From NCBI GenBank assembly GCA_024663395.1, contig JANFAH010000003.1:930001-994000 (forward strand): a DNA stretch of 64,000 bases, read 5' to 3'. Position numbers and translations under genes: made by a program. Shown one piece after another: positions 29,501 through 43,278 of this stretch; the first letter of the stretch is position 1, and each line of letters begins with the position of its first letter. Under the pieces are notes generated by a model. That model made no database searches, had not been told where the DNA came from, and saw only the letters and a program-made list of their open reading frames with translations. Source of the stretch: Pisolithus tinctorius. Taxonomy: Eukaryota; Basidiomycota; Agaricomycetes; Boletales; Pisolithaceae.

Positions 29501-31873
29501 CAGCGAATATCCTGCCAGGGAGAGGGACTCCAGGAGTTTAACGAAATACTCCTCTACCTTGCTTGCGAGGACCGGCGACTTCGTAACGAATATCTGCCTT
29601 GGCCGGGGCATGCCAGAGCCTTCAGATTGAAGCTGCCATGCCCTCTGAATCCCGAGCATCTTAAACAGCATGGTTGTCGTTTTCCTTCGAACAGTGAGCA
29701 TTGCATCAATCTCGGTCATAAGAATCAGCACACCCCGTGCCACTTCGACCCAAAACATAGCACGATGTAGCACAATCAACGATCTTGCGTTCCTGTGGAC
29801 TGTAAAGGCATTTAGGAAAGTAAAGCGATCAGAGAGTGTGCACCAACGTAAGTTCGAATACATGCTGGACGTCCTTCCTGGCAATTAAACCTGTAATAAC
29901 GCTATCACCTTGGCTGGATCATCAGGAAGGACAGCATATCTCGAACCGTTGATCAGGGCCTACACAGCACCTTTGAGAAATAACAATGACATAGCAGATC
30001 AATTCATGCTCACCTGAGAGAAGGTGACGTATTTTTCAAGGCTACCATGGCGTCAATGAACTACAGTGAACTCGTGTACATCAAGACGTACACCAGGAGC
30101 GAGTGCAGCTGTAGTTCAAGTCAGCAAGCGTAATGAAGGAGGACAGCAAGAAGCTGAGATAAATGGACGCACTTGGTCCATCTCTTTGTCTCCGAGAACC
30201 AACGGTGGAGGCTTGACGACTACATCGTGTACCTTGGGTGGAAATCCAGCGGGCAAGTATACATTGTCTCCAGGATGGACGGGCGGGTTTCTGTACGTGC
30301 ATCTGCAACGGTGAGATGAGTGAGCTTTGACATCTTCCTTTCCTCAGCGTAAAGATGGTGAGGTTACCGTTGTATATACTCTTTGCCTTTTCCGGACAAG
30401 TGGTGATTCATTGCATCCCAAATGCGATTGAGCTGAGTATGAGTGCATATCTCATATATCTTTATGACTTCACATAAACCCAATAAGCATATACGCATAT
30501 AACCGATATGTAAGGTCCACCTTGTTGTTCGATCTGGAACCATTTGAGTGCAAGGAACAGGGAAGCGGGTAATTCACTTACTTCGCCGTCATGGTCCGGA
30601 ACACAGTCGATTTGATACTTCATGTTACATTAACAACTTTTAATGGAGACACGAGGTGGGAACCCATACCACAAGCCTCAAGTCTCGTTGCATTTTTGCC
30701 TCAAAAATAGGCACGCCGGAACGGGCACCATCTAATCTCTTCTGGTTATCGTCTGAAAACTGTCCATTGGAGAGTTCCCTACGCCAGTGTCACTACACAA
30801 CAACTAAAGGGAGTGGTAGAGCACATACTTGATCTTCTTGACTACAATCTTGAACTTTTTTCCGTCGTTTCTGCGGAATTCTCTCAGCTTCTTCGTTGCG
30901 TTCGTCCCGATCAGAATTCTCCATTCCCCGAAACCGTCAGCATTGTCAAAGTACAGCGCAGCCTTCATTGGTTGAACCGTTGGGTATGCTGAGGGCCGAG
31001 TGTCCACGACAACGGAGGTAGATGGCTCCACCACAATCTGACGGCGTTCATTGGTACTATAATCGGATGAAGGAATATATGCGTTCCTGAGGGGTGTCGC
31101 AAGTTCAGGACTCGAGAGTGCACTCAGATAGAACTGTTGAGAGAAGTTAACCCGGAGGCGTGATGGTTTCGAAGGCTACGTACGTGTAAGACTGATTTCA
31201 ACTCCTCTACAAACTCGTCGGCCATTCTTCGGGCTTCCTCATTCGTAACGGGCACAGGGACTCCAAGTTCATGAAACGGGGCAGGATTAACAGCCGGGAC
31301 CTCTCGCTTAACCTTCCGTCGCTGCCTCTTTACTTTCTGCTTGAGAAACGGGATGTCGATGTCTTCATCCACAAACTGGGGATCATCGTCTGCCGCAGTA
31401 TTTTGGGTGGTGAAATCTGTGCGGTATAATATGGTCAGGACAGGCAGCACATTGTCCACGTATTGCCTAGACTGGCCAATGTTTCTGGACAGGTCAGCAG
31501 ACAAAAGGTCGGGAGGAATAGAGAACAAAGTATGAGATATCTCGATCAATAGTTCACTTGCGAAGGACTGCGGTACAAGCGCTGGTTCGCTCGGAAAGGC
31601 GGTGAAAATACGCTCCACCAACTTCTTCGAGCTGGGCCAGACTGGCCAGAATTCATGTGAGCGAGATTTCTAGGTGAGCATGGCTCACTTACCCGAGATA
31701 AGGAAACCAAAGAGGCTCGGGACAGACAATAACTCACGGACGATCTGTGCCACAGCGCCATCCGTGTTGGAGACTACCAACAACAGCTCAAGCTGACGAA
31801 GCGCGTCAGCAAGCCCAACAGGGTTTGCCAGACGTTCGGCAGAGAACATAGAAAGATCTACAATGTGTACCAT
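23556..31873 (-). CDS. TRANK1-like UvrD-family helicase with TPR region
   Basis: Very large multi-exon gene from MVHIVDLSMFSAERLANP (31873) to LNVEDLDPYEY (stop 23556). Order: N-terminal helical region; ALYFDNADGFGEWRILI module (about 30965); P-loop GRSGTGKTTTM at 29670-29750, assembled across intron 29685-29733, with intron 29800-29847 upstream; LLESLSLAGYS; LFWAGDTAQTIS (about 28500); NYRSHGGIVNCA (about 28350); superfamily I motif VI LYVGITRARKNMWIVD (about 27500); TPR-like helices (ESGRLLFHHKRYTQAMHCF, 26842-27354); C-terminal helical domain with an IQ-like AAGLIQRVYRQYRQKQKR (about 24150). Superfamily 1 helicases translocate on nucleic acid; the role of this fungal family is not known to me. 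I placed exons by motif, so not every intron is fixed. Confidence 0.8.
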
Positions 31874-32427
31874 GGTCGGTACGGACCAGCCAGCAGCTTA
31901 CTGGCAGCTGGGCAAGGGGTAGATGGTAGACCGTCGTTAAAAGGGACTACTACCTAATATATTAGTCCCACAAAGCGGGCACGACCTCGTGTTACTGACA
32001 TGACCGCGATAGGGATTCAAATCAGCATCAGTACATAAAGCTAAGCATTCAAAAACCTGGGTTTTCAAGCAATTAATGTTCGCCGGTGTTTGCCGAGATC
32101 GCAAAGAATTCAAAAACTGTCTTGTAATGTGCATGCTGTGATTTGGCTGAATTTATTGATCCTGCAACAACCCTGTAACAGCCTTCCTAGACGCAGATCT
32201 TGCTCGTAGCTTCCAAACACTATGTGCATAAATTTTAGCGGCTCGGCAGCTTCCGTGCCTTTAGCCGAGATCTTCACGTGACTTGATTATGTCATCCTGC
32301 GGACGGGTTACACAGGAGAAACTCTGTGACTTGGAACTACGGTTTAATACTTTGCTCTGTGTATGTATGTACGTCTACAAGGATATTTCTGGACTACTGA
32401 TATCACCCGCAGACTCACACCAGAATA

Positions 32428-33336
<909 letters not shown>

Positions 33337-33460
33337 ACGTGATATACGCTATATCCCCTGTGTTCTGCTTTGTACCCACCACATCTACAGTAAGTGAGGC
33401 GCTCGTCAGGTCCAATTACTTCTGTCACTCTACACACGTTACACTCACCGCCTGTAGTAT

Positions 33461-33803
33461 AGTCGCTTGCTCGTACCTATGTCTGAGGACAGTACGCGTG
33501 GACAATTCTGTGAGCGTGCATTGATTTTTGACCTATCATGAAGGGGAGTCGAATTCGAGTGTAACAAGGAGGCGAGGGCGGCGGTGATGAGGGTGTAAGG
33601 AGTCCTAGTGTCCAATAGGATCAGGGTGTATAGTTGTAGCAATATATTGATACCAAAGCCCTACGGGCGCCCCTGGACGCACCCTCGGTGATATCGTCAC
33701 TTGCTTGTACCTATACCTAAGGACAGTACAATTTGTGAGCGTGCATCGATTTTTGACTTATCATGAAGGGGGTCGAATTCCAGTGTGACGGGAAGGCGAA
33801 GGG
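33461..33803. repeat. Diverged ~110-bp direct duplication downstream of SEC4
   Basis: 33461-33578 and 33693-33803 align: both carry CTTGCTCGTACCTAT or CTTGCTTGTACCTAT, GAGGACAGTAC or AAGGACAGTAC, and GTGAGCGTGCAT followed by GATTTTTGAC. They are separated by about 115 unrelated bases. It lies in the gap between SEC4 and the ARP5 3' end; no coding potential. Confidence 0.75.
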
Positions 33804-33855
33804 CCCCAAGGACAAACCATTGCGAGTACTTCCTATCTACACACTCGTAAGCGGA

Positions 33856-36853
33856 CTATTGGGCAGCATTCCAGTTCCCACCCCACCATCTCTTATCCGC
33901 TCGCTTGCCCCACTCCTCGTATTGCTGTCGAGTAACCCCTACGTCTTTGAATTCCTCCGTGTTTGCAAAGGTTGCCATTCCCCTCCACGCGTCCATCGCG
34001 GCATCTTGGGCCGTCTCGACTGGAGGGAGTTCCATCTCTGGCGGAAGGATTGGACGAAGTGCTGAGTAGATTCGCTCACGAAGCCCGCGGAACTGAGAGG
34101 ACACCCAGTAGTATACACGTTCTCGTTGCCGTTGACTCATGGTCAGCGACAAAGAAATAACTGCGGGGAACACGACCTTACTTTTACTAACCGCGCCTTT
34201 TCTGCGTCCGTGAACCTCGCAAGGACAGTCTGCAAAACCTCTCCAATTCCAGCAGCATCAACTCCTGCCATCGACGGAGCAAAGTACGTTTCGCAGACAC
34301 GCCACCGTTCGGTGTTGAGGTGGATTCTTGCAGCACCAGCAACATCACCAGGACCATACTGTGGTCGGAAAGCAGAAAGTAGCGCAGAGCGTGCGGCTGT
34401 ACGTGACGCATGTGTGTTGAGTGGTAAAGGTCGGGTCATGTGCAAGGAGCTTCGATTCAACGAGCTGCAGCTGTTGGATGTCGTCTTCTTCGTCAGAGGA
34501 TGGTGCAGCTGTATTCTGGTTACGTAGTTGGGTAATAAACTTGTGGGAGTAAAGGCATCTGGGACGTACGATTTTACGGTATATTGCCCAGTCTTCGTCA
34601 TCAGCGCCAAACATATCCTCTTTCCATGCCCAGTCAGTCTTCGCAGGCGAACTCCGCTTGCCCGGATGGAAACTCACCTGTACCAGCCTTCCTCTTCTTC
34701 TTGATACTCGATCGTCTGCAGCAAGGGAAGCGATGTTCTTCATCCGTGCCTGCGCAACAGCACTCTTCCTATCCGAAAGGGCAGCTTTGCGACGTTCACG
34801 CTCCTTAATCCTGCTCATGATCGCCTAGAAGCAGTGTCACCAACAAGCAGTTAACGCAAAGAATCGAAATATACACCTCTTGTTCCTTGCGCAGCCTTCC
34901 AGCCCAACCATCAAAGTCGTTTTCTCGTTCTTCCTCATCGCGACGTTCCTCCGCTTCCCGTTCTTCTCGTTCCTTTTCTTTTTCCCTGCGCGCCCGAGCA
35001 CGCGCTTCAAACCCAGCCTTGAGGAGTTTTTGTTTCTTCTTTTCCTTTAGTCCCTCCTCATCAAGCTGCAGGCAAAGAGTAAATAAACAAACCACTGCGA
35101 TCACTCCTCTAAACTCACTTCTGCGTCGGGAACGTCAACGAGGGTAAAAGTCGGTTCCTCCTGATGTATCCAAGGAAGGTGAAGACGAAGCTACATTTTA
35201 GGAAGAAGAAATCCGCACCGTAGGTTCATCTTGACCTTCCGATTCCTTCTTGCGTACCTTCTTGAGGTCTTGTTCAAGTTTCTTTATCGTCTCATCCAGC
35301 GCCGCGTCGTCGTCGAAGCCTTCCTCCAGCAGAGTATTCTGCAGAAAAGGAGGTACATTAGTAAGTCAAAGCATTAAAGATGGATAAGGGGGTATCATTG
35401 TTGCTTACCTGCCACTCGCGTTTGTTGTCGCTCTGGTTCTCCGCAGATTAAGTAGGTACCGGAGGTCGTTCTCTTTCTGCAGGAGCTATACTTCTTCTTC
35501 AGCCTTGCCTTTACAGCGCTTGCACATATTACATGTGATGACGAGTCCTACGCACCTTCTCCATGCGGTTCTTCGCAGCCATTTCCTGCAACTTCTTGCC
35601 TTGTTCCTTTCTCCGCTCCGCGATGCGCGCGAGTTCTTCCTCAGTCTTTTCCTCCGTCACGGGCACCGTAAATGGGAATTGCACAACGCGGGCAGCTGCT
35701 CGCATTACATTGGGGTCGCGGAGCGAACGAAGGGTTGCCTGGTAATCGGGCGAGAATTCACAGAAATTGTGCAGCATCCACTGCTCCACAAATCGTATAT
35801 GTAGTCGGTTAGCAGAAAATAGGATAGAAGAGTCAGTCAGTGGACGGTGCAAATAGCTCGGACAGACAGACCGATGCCTGTGTAGTAGTGACTCGCGTAG
35901 GAAAGTTGTGGTATTTTAGCTGACTGAGTTTCAGGAGATATTCGGTTGACTGTTGGGCTCCCCATGGTATTCTGGAACACCAGAACACCCTACGTGAACG
36001 GTGGGGATGGCCATGGGATGAATACCTGCGTACCGCTTCGCATGGCTCAGTATTCCCTTGCCGTTGAGAATAGGAATGATGCTCGTCGATGCGGTGTTGA
36101 AGGAGATGGCCAAGCCATCGACATCGAAGGGTACTTTTGGCCGTTGGTACCTGTAGTAGAACGACATGAGGGCGTCGATGCAAAATGCCAGCGATGGGAC
36201 GGAATATTGTTCAAACATGAGTTCGGACGTGACTGCCAGTGTGCTCGAGTCAACCAAAAAAAGAACGAAACGTGGTGGGCGAAAATACTTACGGGCTCGA
36301 GAGTGTAGTGGAGACGCGAGCCGCTCTGTCATTAACACGGGGTGGTCAACGGTGTCTGTGTCGATCCCCAATGTGATGAACGCGCAATCTAAGGCATGTT
36401 CCTGTTCGCGTTGAACATACCGTAGGCATACCAGTACACGCAGACCGCGAAAACCCCCCTGTTAGGACCTAAACCACGCAGACAGAGAATGACGAACCAG
36501 TGCATCGAAATTGAGGAGTACATCACCCTCCCATGGTGTACGCACTTGTCCTTTGGCTCCGCTGTCCGCATCGATACCGTCTCCGAATAACAGCAATGGC
36601 TGGTTGGTCTTGCGATCCTTGTACCGTGCCACGACATTGGATACAACATGGGGCGTCTTATTGGTCACATATTCCTCTGAGAGTCAACGATGGAAGGACA
36701 TAGAGAAAACCCAAAACGTAATTGAGATGCGCCATTGTCGATGATGAGCGGGGTGTCCTGTCCACGGTATGCATTATACGAGTCGGGTAGCACGGCAGCC
36801 GGAAGGGTCGGTGTTGGGACCTGGAAGACTTCGATGGGCTCCTGTTCTGACAT
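33856..36853 (-). CDS. ARP5: Actin-related protein 5 (INO80 remodeler subunit), with apparent frameshifts
   Basis: Start MSEQEPIEVFQVPTPTLP at 36853. Actin-fold segments: DTPLIIDNGASQLRFG, VVSNVVARYKDRKTNQPL, GIDTDTVDHPVLMTERLASP, SELMFEQYSVPSLAF and ISFNTASTSIIPILNGKGI. The Arp5-specific acidic and basic coiled insert follows (EEKTEEELARIAERRKEQGK, KEKEREEREAEERRDEEERE). The C-terminus is GVTRQQYEEWGKRADKRWW. Arp5 helps INO80 slide nucleosomes. Several introns of about 50 nt are phase-clean. Single missing bases seem to break the frame near 35430 (before NKREWQ) and near 34700 (before a Lys-rich stretch). As the rest is well conserved, a consensus error is likely. Tail-to-tail with SEC4. Confidence 0.85.
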
Positions 36854-37043
36854 CCTCTGCAGGGTGCTGCCTGTCCGGACTTGGTTCGCTGTTCACTTCC
36901 GTCGACCAAACGACATGAAACAACTCTATCCGAAGGCACGAATATACAAACCTGGATCGAAGACTCCATACTACATAGATACATGAGTGGCGGGTTTCAA
37001 CGACCTAGTTGTATCATGAAAGCAGTGCTTCAACAGTGACCAA

Positions 37044-40000
37044 CTACACTATAGTGAAGGTCCTAATCTTGCTTTGCAAGAGACTAGCCGAGTCCACGGG
37101 CTGAGCGACAATAAGGGTGGAAGACGCGATCCTTTTATATTCGTCGTGAGGCAATTTGGTCAACAAAAGGGCATTAAATGGTCGTCCTAGTGTCAGGATC
37201 ACATGTTCTGCACTGGTGGCTTCTGTCCCGGTGGATGGACTGAGTAACTTTGAATGCCAGGGGCGAACAAGATACAGAGTACCTGGCGACATTGTCGCAT
37301 TTTCTAGCTCGTGCGGCAACGCGATCTCGAGCGGCCGTAGACCCGACGCCTGGATTTCGTACGTGAAACGCTCAGCTTGCAAGTTTGACCTCTTTAGTTG
37401 GACCATTGTAACACGGTGGACGAGGCAAGGTAATATAAGGCGACGATTGATAAATCGTGGGAGGGGTGACTTGGCAAGCGAGTCATGCAGCCTCCGCAGT
37501 GCTTTGCTTGGTGTAGATTTCTCACCCATCGTCGATGCACGTTCTTCAGCGTCAGGTTGGTGAAGTGGTGATAACGGCAATGTGCGGTACGAAGTGATGT
37601 GGGCTGGGAAACAGCTGTGGAAGGTTGATGCCTCTCCTACCCAATCCAGAACTGAGATCTCTCCAGACTGCGATATGATTTCTGCTAGAAGGCGACCCAA
37701 GGCGTTTTCAGCAGATTCGCCATAGAGAACGGGTAGATGGAGGTTGAAGATGCCGAAGAGTGAATAAGCGATATCCTCAGGGCGGGTGGTACGCCGTGAA
37801 GATGCCCATTGCAGCCTCGAGCGGGCGTCATCCATACCTGGAGAAAAGTCTATCAGAAACGGAGACACTATTCTCGTCGTACTTTCGAGCTCCCCGATCA
37901 CAAGGCTGTCTGTTTTATGATTTGAAGATGTAAGATTCTTGTAGAGCGACCAGTTTTGGGTGTAGAATAGTACGGTGCGGGGGGCCAGCAATTCTTGGAG
38001 GGTCCATCCCCGTCCGAACCATTTGCTACTGGAAAATGAACCGGCATCTGACACGTCCGCGAGATACACGATAGTCAGCGTGGATCGTCGGTACCATCTG
38101 AACATCGATCCAATTGCTTCTTGCAACTCGGCACTGCTATCTTTGTCTATGCAACATGTATCGCTCCATGCCCATAAGTAATCCTTCTTACAGGCAATGA
38201 GACAGAAGGCTTGGAGCTTTTCGTGACCGGCCTTTGTTGACATACTGTATATCGAGGAGCCCTCGACGTCACGCAACGATGGCTCGTCTTCCCCCAGCGG
38301 TGGGAAAGCATAACATATCGGAAGTATGCCAAGACGACAGCACGGATGGATTCTACTCGCTGATTAGGGCAGCATGCCATGACTGAGGAGAGCAGCTCAT
38401 TGCATTGTCGACTGACTAGAAAATGCGATATCTGGGTATCCCGATCGCACAGGGTGCCGGTTTGTGTGTGAAGCAGTCTGGTTGGAGCACTTTTTAGGAC
38501 GTCAAATGCGACATCCCGGATAAGCTGTTTAATATCGACTTGATCAACACGTGAGGCACCAGAGATCACCATTCCAACTCGCGGGCTGATCTTCATTTCG
38601 AGATACGTCGTAAGACTGTCCAGAGATACATGATAATCTGGTTCTCCACGCGTAAACAGCCGCAAGGCTTCTTGTTCGAGTGCGATAGCCTTGTCTAAAT
38701 CAGATGCGGCAGCTTTGTAACGAAACCTGTCTGCTAGACATTGTGCAAGATCATGGAGACACGAAGGGCGTCTAGGATGACCGGTTGGACGCAGTTGCAG
38801 CACATATCTGTGAAGTATAATGGCTTCGTTCAAGTCGGTAATTGCGCGTTCATTTCGAGATCTATCCCGAAGGAATTTTGCAAGGGAATGGAGATCCTCT
38901 GCTGCTCGGTCGAGGGCGGGGGACTGATCCCCACTCGGTGCCAGACGTAGGTGGTGAACCCACTCTCGGAGGAAAAGAGTGAGTTTTTCAAAAGAAAGAG
39001 CATGATAGGGGTGCCCTGATGGTCGGAGCTCCATTACGAAGGCTGCAAGGCTAATGGCCTCATCCAGGTCGGCAGGTGAAGCACATTTTCGAAACTGGTC
39101 CCAAGAACGTAGTGCGAGGTCATAGAGTGATGAGGCATCACGCTCCGTATCGCCTGGCGGACGGAGCATCAAAGATACTCGAGGAAGGGTCGACACATTC
39201 GATATCGCAGACCACTTCGAAAACCTGTTCCGCAGGTAGAATGCGAGGGTGTGAAGAAGATCTGTGCGATCTGCATGCCCTGGTGGGCAGATGACCAATG
39301 CAGATCGTGCTAATGCAATAGCCCCTTCTAGATCGCCTGTCATGCGAAGGCTCCTATACCTGTCCCAATAGCAAAATCCGAGACGGCGGACAGATAATAA
39401 CCGCCATGGATGTCCAGGGCGGTGTAGTTCCAGTGCAGTACAGTGCAGCTCAATTGCCTCCTCCAAGTCGCGCATTACAGTTTGTTTGTGGAACTTCATC
39501 CAGAGGGAGGTGCCAAGGCTGTCAAGAAACAGGCCACGATTGGGATCTCCGGGTGGACAGAACCCAAGTGCTGCACGTTTGAGCAGGATTACTTCTTCCA
39601 AATCGGCAACCCCCTGAATGTCATATCTATGTAGCAGACAGAGAGCAAGTCCAAGGAGCAATGAACGCCGACAAGGATGTCCAGGAGGGCATAACTCCAA
39701 TGCAGCGTGGTGCAGCTCCATCGCCTCCCCCAAGTCGTGCATTGCGGCTTGTTTTTGAAACTTCATCCGGAGAGAAGTACCAAGGATGTCAAGAAATAGG
39801 CCATGATCAGGATCTCCATGCGGGCAAAGCTCTAGTGCCGCACATTTGAGCAGGATCACTTCTTCCAAGTTGGCAACCACTCCCTGATTTTCATACCTAC
39901 GTAGCAGACAGAGAGCAAGGCCATGGCGTGATGAATGCCGATAAGGATGTCCAAGGGGATGTAACTCCAATGCAGCGTGGTGGAGGTCAATCGCCTCTTC

Positions 40001-40414
40001 TAAATCACGCATCACGGCTTGTTTCTGAAACCTCGTCCGAAGGGAGGTTCCAAGGCTGTCAAGGAACAGGCCACGATCTGGATCTCCGGGTAAACAGAGC
40101 TCTAGCGCTGCACGCTTGAGGAGAATTACTTCTTCCAAGTCGGCAACTGCCCCCTGAATATCATACCTGTGGAGCAGACAGAGAGCGAGGCCAAGGAGCG
40201 ATGAACGCCGATGAGGATGCCCCACAGGGCGAAGTTCCAGTGCTGCGCGATGCATCCCAATCGCCTCCTCCAGGTCGTCGATTTTCCACTCTTTCCCGAA
40301 TCTGTAGTAGAGGGCCCTCGCCAGTTTGTCCAGGGCATTGTCTCGGTCATTGTGCTCCGGACTATAGCATTTTAACTCCGAGCGCTTCCTGGGAACGTCG
40401 TCTGCGGAATGCAT
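37044..40414 (-). CDS. TPR-HET heterokaryon-incompatibility-type protein, frameshifted at the HET domain
   Basis: ATG at 40414 (MHSADDVPRKRSEL); an upstream spliced leader exon is possible. About 650 residues are 45-residue TPR-like repeats with the signature LALCLLHRYD...ADLEEVILLKRAALELCPPG. The HET domain begins YVMLSHRWG at about 38300 and continues in another frame as DTCCIDKDSSAELQEAIGSM and GWTLQELLAP, ending at 37044. The switch sits in a run of five C (plus strand 38291-38295); one more base would join the frames. HET proteins trigger cell death on non-self recognition in fungi, and repeat domains supply specificity. It belongs to the duplicated HET-DOT1 block. Whether the frameshift is real, silencing the gene, or an error is open. 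Confidence 0.8.
39530..40340 (-). repeat. Three 270-bp tandem units inside the TPR region
   Basis: Exact 270-bp period, anchored at 39661, 39931 and 40201, where near-identical sequence ATGAACGCCGACAAGGATG recurs. Each unit encodes 90 residues, that is two alternating 45-residue TPR-like repeats. The units are much more alike than the flanking repeats. Confidence 0.85.
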
Positions 40415-41312
40415 TCGATGCTGTTGCACTAGGTAGAGATGAGCCTTCAGAGGCGAATTGGACAAAGCACAAGAACTCACCGGATAAAGACGCCGTTTAC
40501 AAAGCAAATAATCTGATAACGAAGTGTGATAAGAACTATGTACGTGGGGGTTAACGAAAGTTAAGTAACACAATGACCCGATAGGGACCTCACCAACGGG
40601 CTGAAGCCACGCAAAGCGCAAATTGGTTGATGACGCGATGAACAACCAGGCTGAATATTGCTCAGCTACTTGGAAGCTGGGAAAAAAAAAACTGAAAAAG
40701 AGCTCACCTAGTGACTCGAGAGCTGGTAGACGTCGACGAGAGAGGGGTAAAGAGCTGTAGTGTACTTACGAGAAGCACAGGATTGAAATTGCCGCCCAGC
40801 TGTCTAACCTAAGCTCTGCTCGACCACTAAATACGCGCATTTCTGTGGCTCCATAATTTCTTAATTAGATTTAGTTTCCCTCAGCCACAGGAATTGTCTC
40901 GGAATTAAAGGTGGGGTGTCCACGGCCAGGACTCCACTACTGGTGGTGCTTGTCCAGTCACAGCCAGCCACTGAATAGTGCCGCTCGCTACTCATGCGCG
41001 CCAAATAGTGGGACGGGACAAATCCAGGACATTGAAGTTGTTCTGAAGGACTTCGTCGTTCTTTCCGCACGGATTCTAAAGCTCTGAGTCAAAGTCTCCT
41101 CAAGGACTTAGTCGACTCACATGACACATTACGGTCAACTTACAGTGAAGTAGTCAAGTGTGAATATTTGAACGTCGAGAGAACTGCGCCAGTGATGCTA
41201 TTGGAATCGCGATTGACAACAGGAGCATTTGAACTCTTGACAAGTACTTACACTGAAAAGGAGAACCTGCCCGGTCCCGCATTCAAATGCTCAACACAGT
41301 CAATGCTCCGAG
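40415..41312. other. Upstream region of the TPR-HET gene, no other gene seen
   Basis: Contains the probable spliced leader of the TPR-HET gene (GTGAGT near 40480 to CAACAG near 40424). Part of 40550-40760 resembles 42180-42340, a further trace of the local duplication. No conserved frame. Confidence 0.4.
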
Positions 41313-42165
41313 AACTAGGAAATCTTGGATTTTGCTAGCGCGATGGTTTGCTTTCTGTACACACACGAGTCGGCCCCGAAAATTCCATCCGTCCAGTCCA
41401 TCTCATCGTGGGGTGGCCCTTTATTATAGAAAATTCGAACGCAAGGCTGCACTGACTAGCTACAAAGAGCCGAAAAGGCAGTCAGTCAGTAACTTACGTT
41501 TAACGGCACGCATCATGGAAATACGTACGAGTTTCCTCGACGACCTTGTTATTGACGACCATGACGTCCGCTTTCGGAAGGAGCGCACCAATCCGACTGC
41601 TCGTCAACATGTCAGTTTGACATTACCCAGCATTAGCCCCTACATCCGTCCGGCAGCGTTTACGGAACTGTTCCCGAGTGAGACTTGCGGGGCACAGCAC
41701 GAACCTCTACGCCGAAGGATGAGGACCCTGTAGCAAGCGCTGCGTGTAGCAAAACGTGCCGACGCCAGACCCGAGGCTAACCAGAAGTGAACCCATGTGC
41801 GAGTCGGTCTGTGCGATGGTTTTGTCGGTGAAAGAGGGCATTAACTCTCCATAAGCTTATTCATAAATGCCGAGTATCGATCCAGTTGTCTGATGTCGGG
41901 GCCGACAATACGTCAATATATCTCCTCGATAAGAACTCGCTTTGGGATGCCTCGATGAGGTATGTATATTAGAAGCTGATTCGGAAGTACAGGTTCAAAC
42001 ACATCGCCCGGAAGGAGCGGGTGCTTCAGCGAGCGCGGAGATGGTGCCCACCGTGTGAAGGAGTAGCAGACCATCCCGTCATCAGACGGCACCTTGGTGC
42101 GTACGCAGATGATTCGGCTGGGCTGTGTTCTCTGAGTTGTGGGAGGATTCACGAGTAAAGACACT
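41313..42165 (-). pseudogene. Truncated duplicate of DOT1
   Basis: Aligns with 46631-47760 of the fuller DOT1 copy, same orientation. It retains the segment ALLPKADVMVVNNKVVEET and the region around the SAM-binding core, with many changes and stops. The terminal exon, about 250 bp in the other copy, has been deleted between CATCGTGGGG and CGAACGCAAGG (near 41400-41440). The N-terminal half is absent; similarity ends near 42165. A dead gene fragment. Confidence 0.8.
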
Positions 42166-42371
42166 GTGCAGAGCAGGCAAGTTAGAGACTAGAGCTTAGT
42201 GAAAATAACGCAACGACCCAACGGGGACTCCTCCTAGTAGCGCTAGCTGTGAAGCATGCAATAGGTCAAGGAAACAAGGCTATGTCCTGCTCAGGTGAAT
42301 CCGACACTCACCGGTAGGTCAAAGGTCGACGAGAATCTAGCGCGGTGAACGTCCCACGCACACCAACATCG

Positions 42372-43173
42372 ATGCCGTATTCCTTCTCAACATTACTGAT
42401 TCACTTCTTATCGTTTTCAATAGTCATTGACCTGACGGGCGGTATAGCTACTGGAAGTCAACAGTCTCTGCTCTTCTGAGAACCTCCAGTATCCCCATCA
42501 TTGATGCCGACATCCTCGCTCGTGAGGTCGTGCTCCCGGTACCCGTGCACTCTCCAAGATAGCGGCATATTTTGGGCCTGATATCATCCTTCCTGATGGC
42601 TCACTCGACCGCAAGAAATTTGGTTCCATTGTTTCAATGACGAGACTAAACGAAGAAAGTTGAACTCCATCGTGCACCCTGCTGTAACATGGGCGATCAT
42701 GTGGAATATACTTGGGTGCTGGATCCGGGGAGGACGTATGTGTCGTTGACGTACCGCTTCTCATTGAGGGCGGACTCTGCAAATGGATGGGCTGCATCAT
42801 GTGGTGTATTGGTGGGTGCTGAATATGCATCTTCCTCCTGTCTTTCTACACAAACCACATATACAGTTCCCCAGAGACCCAACTCAACGCCTCATGGCCC
42901 GTGACAAATCCACTTATCCGAAGCCTCAGCTCGACTCACCTCCAACAGCCAATATCCTCCAAAATTGCGTGTGCAGACATCGTCATCGATAACTCTGGAT
43001 CATGTGCTGAACTGGAAGAGCAAGTTCGACTGTTCCTGAAGCGGTTGGAACGTACGGTTGGTCGAACGTGGGTTGTGAGCTGGCTCTTGCCTCCTTTCGG
43101 CTTGCTGTCTGCTGCATGGACACTTCTTGTGCGTATGGCATTGTGCATGAAGCTGACGAAGAGGATAAGGTGA
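42372..43173 (+). CDS. CAB5: Dephospho-CoA kinase, CoaE/CAB5 type, with many one-base deletions
   Basis: Last step of coenzyme A synthesis: phosphorylates the ribose 3'-OH of dephospho-CoA. Motifs in order, spread over changing frames: LTGGIATG at the P-loop (42437-42463), PIIDADILAREVVLP, AYFGPDIILPDGSLDRKKFG, NSIVHPAVTWAIMW, VDVPLLIEGGLCKW, DIVIDNSGS, and a membrane-like end SWLLPPFGLLSAAWTLLV. Joining them needs about eight single-base additions, each next to a short run (for example near 42463, 42532, 42631 and 42742), yet the residues are otherwise excellent. It ends at TGA 43171-43173, tail-to-tail with KTI12. Either a recent pseudogene or faulty consensus; the enzyme is essential in yeast. 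The start is tentative. Confidence 0.75.
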
Positions 43174-43278
43174 TAAGACCGAGGAATGGCAGTTGAGATC
43201 TCGCACTTTCTTGCTTCGAGATTTTTCGAGTGAGTCGTACGGACAAGTAAAATGCTGTAGGTCCATGTAATTACTAAC

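Noticed and set aside
29670..29770. Helicase gene seemed to lack a Walker A motif (open frame reads AMLTVRRKTTTML).
   Set aside because: That reading runs through an intron. Removing 29685-29733 and 29800-29847 restores GRSGTGKTTTM in phase.
33763..34065. Plus-strand open frame starting MKGVEFQCDGKAKG.
   Set aside because: It begins in the duplicated non-coding segment and runs antisense to the conserved ARP5 C-terminus.
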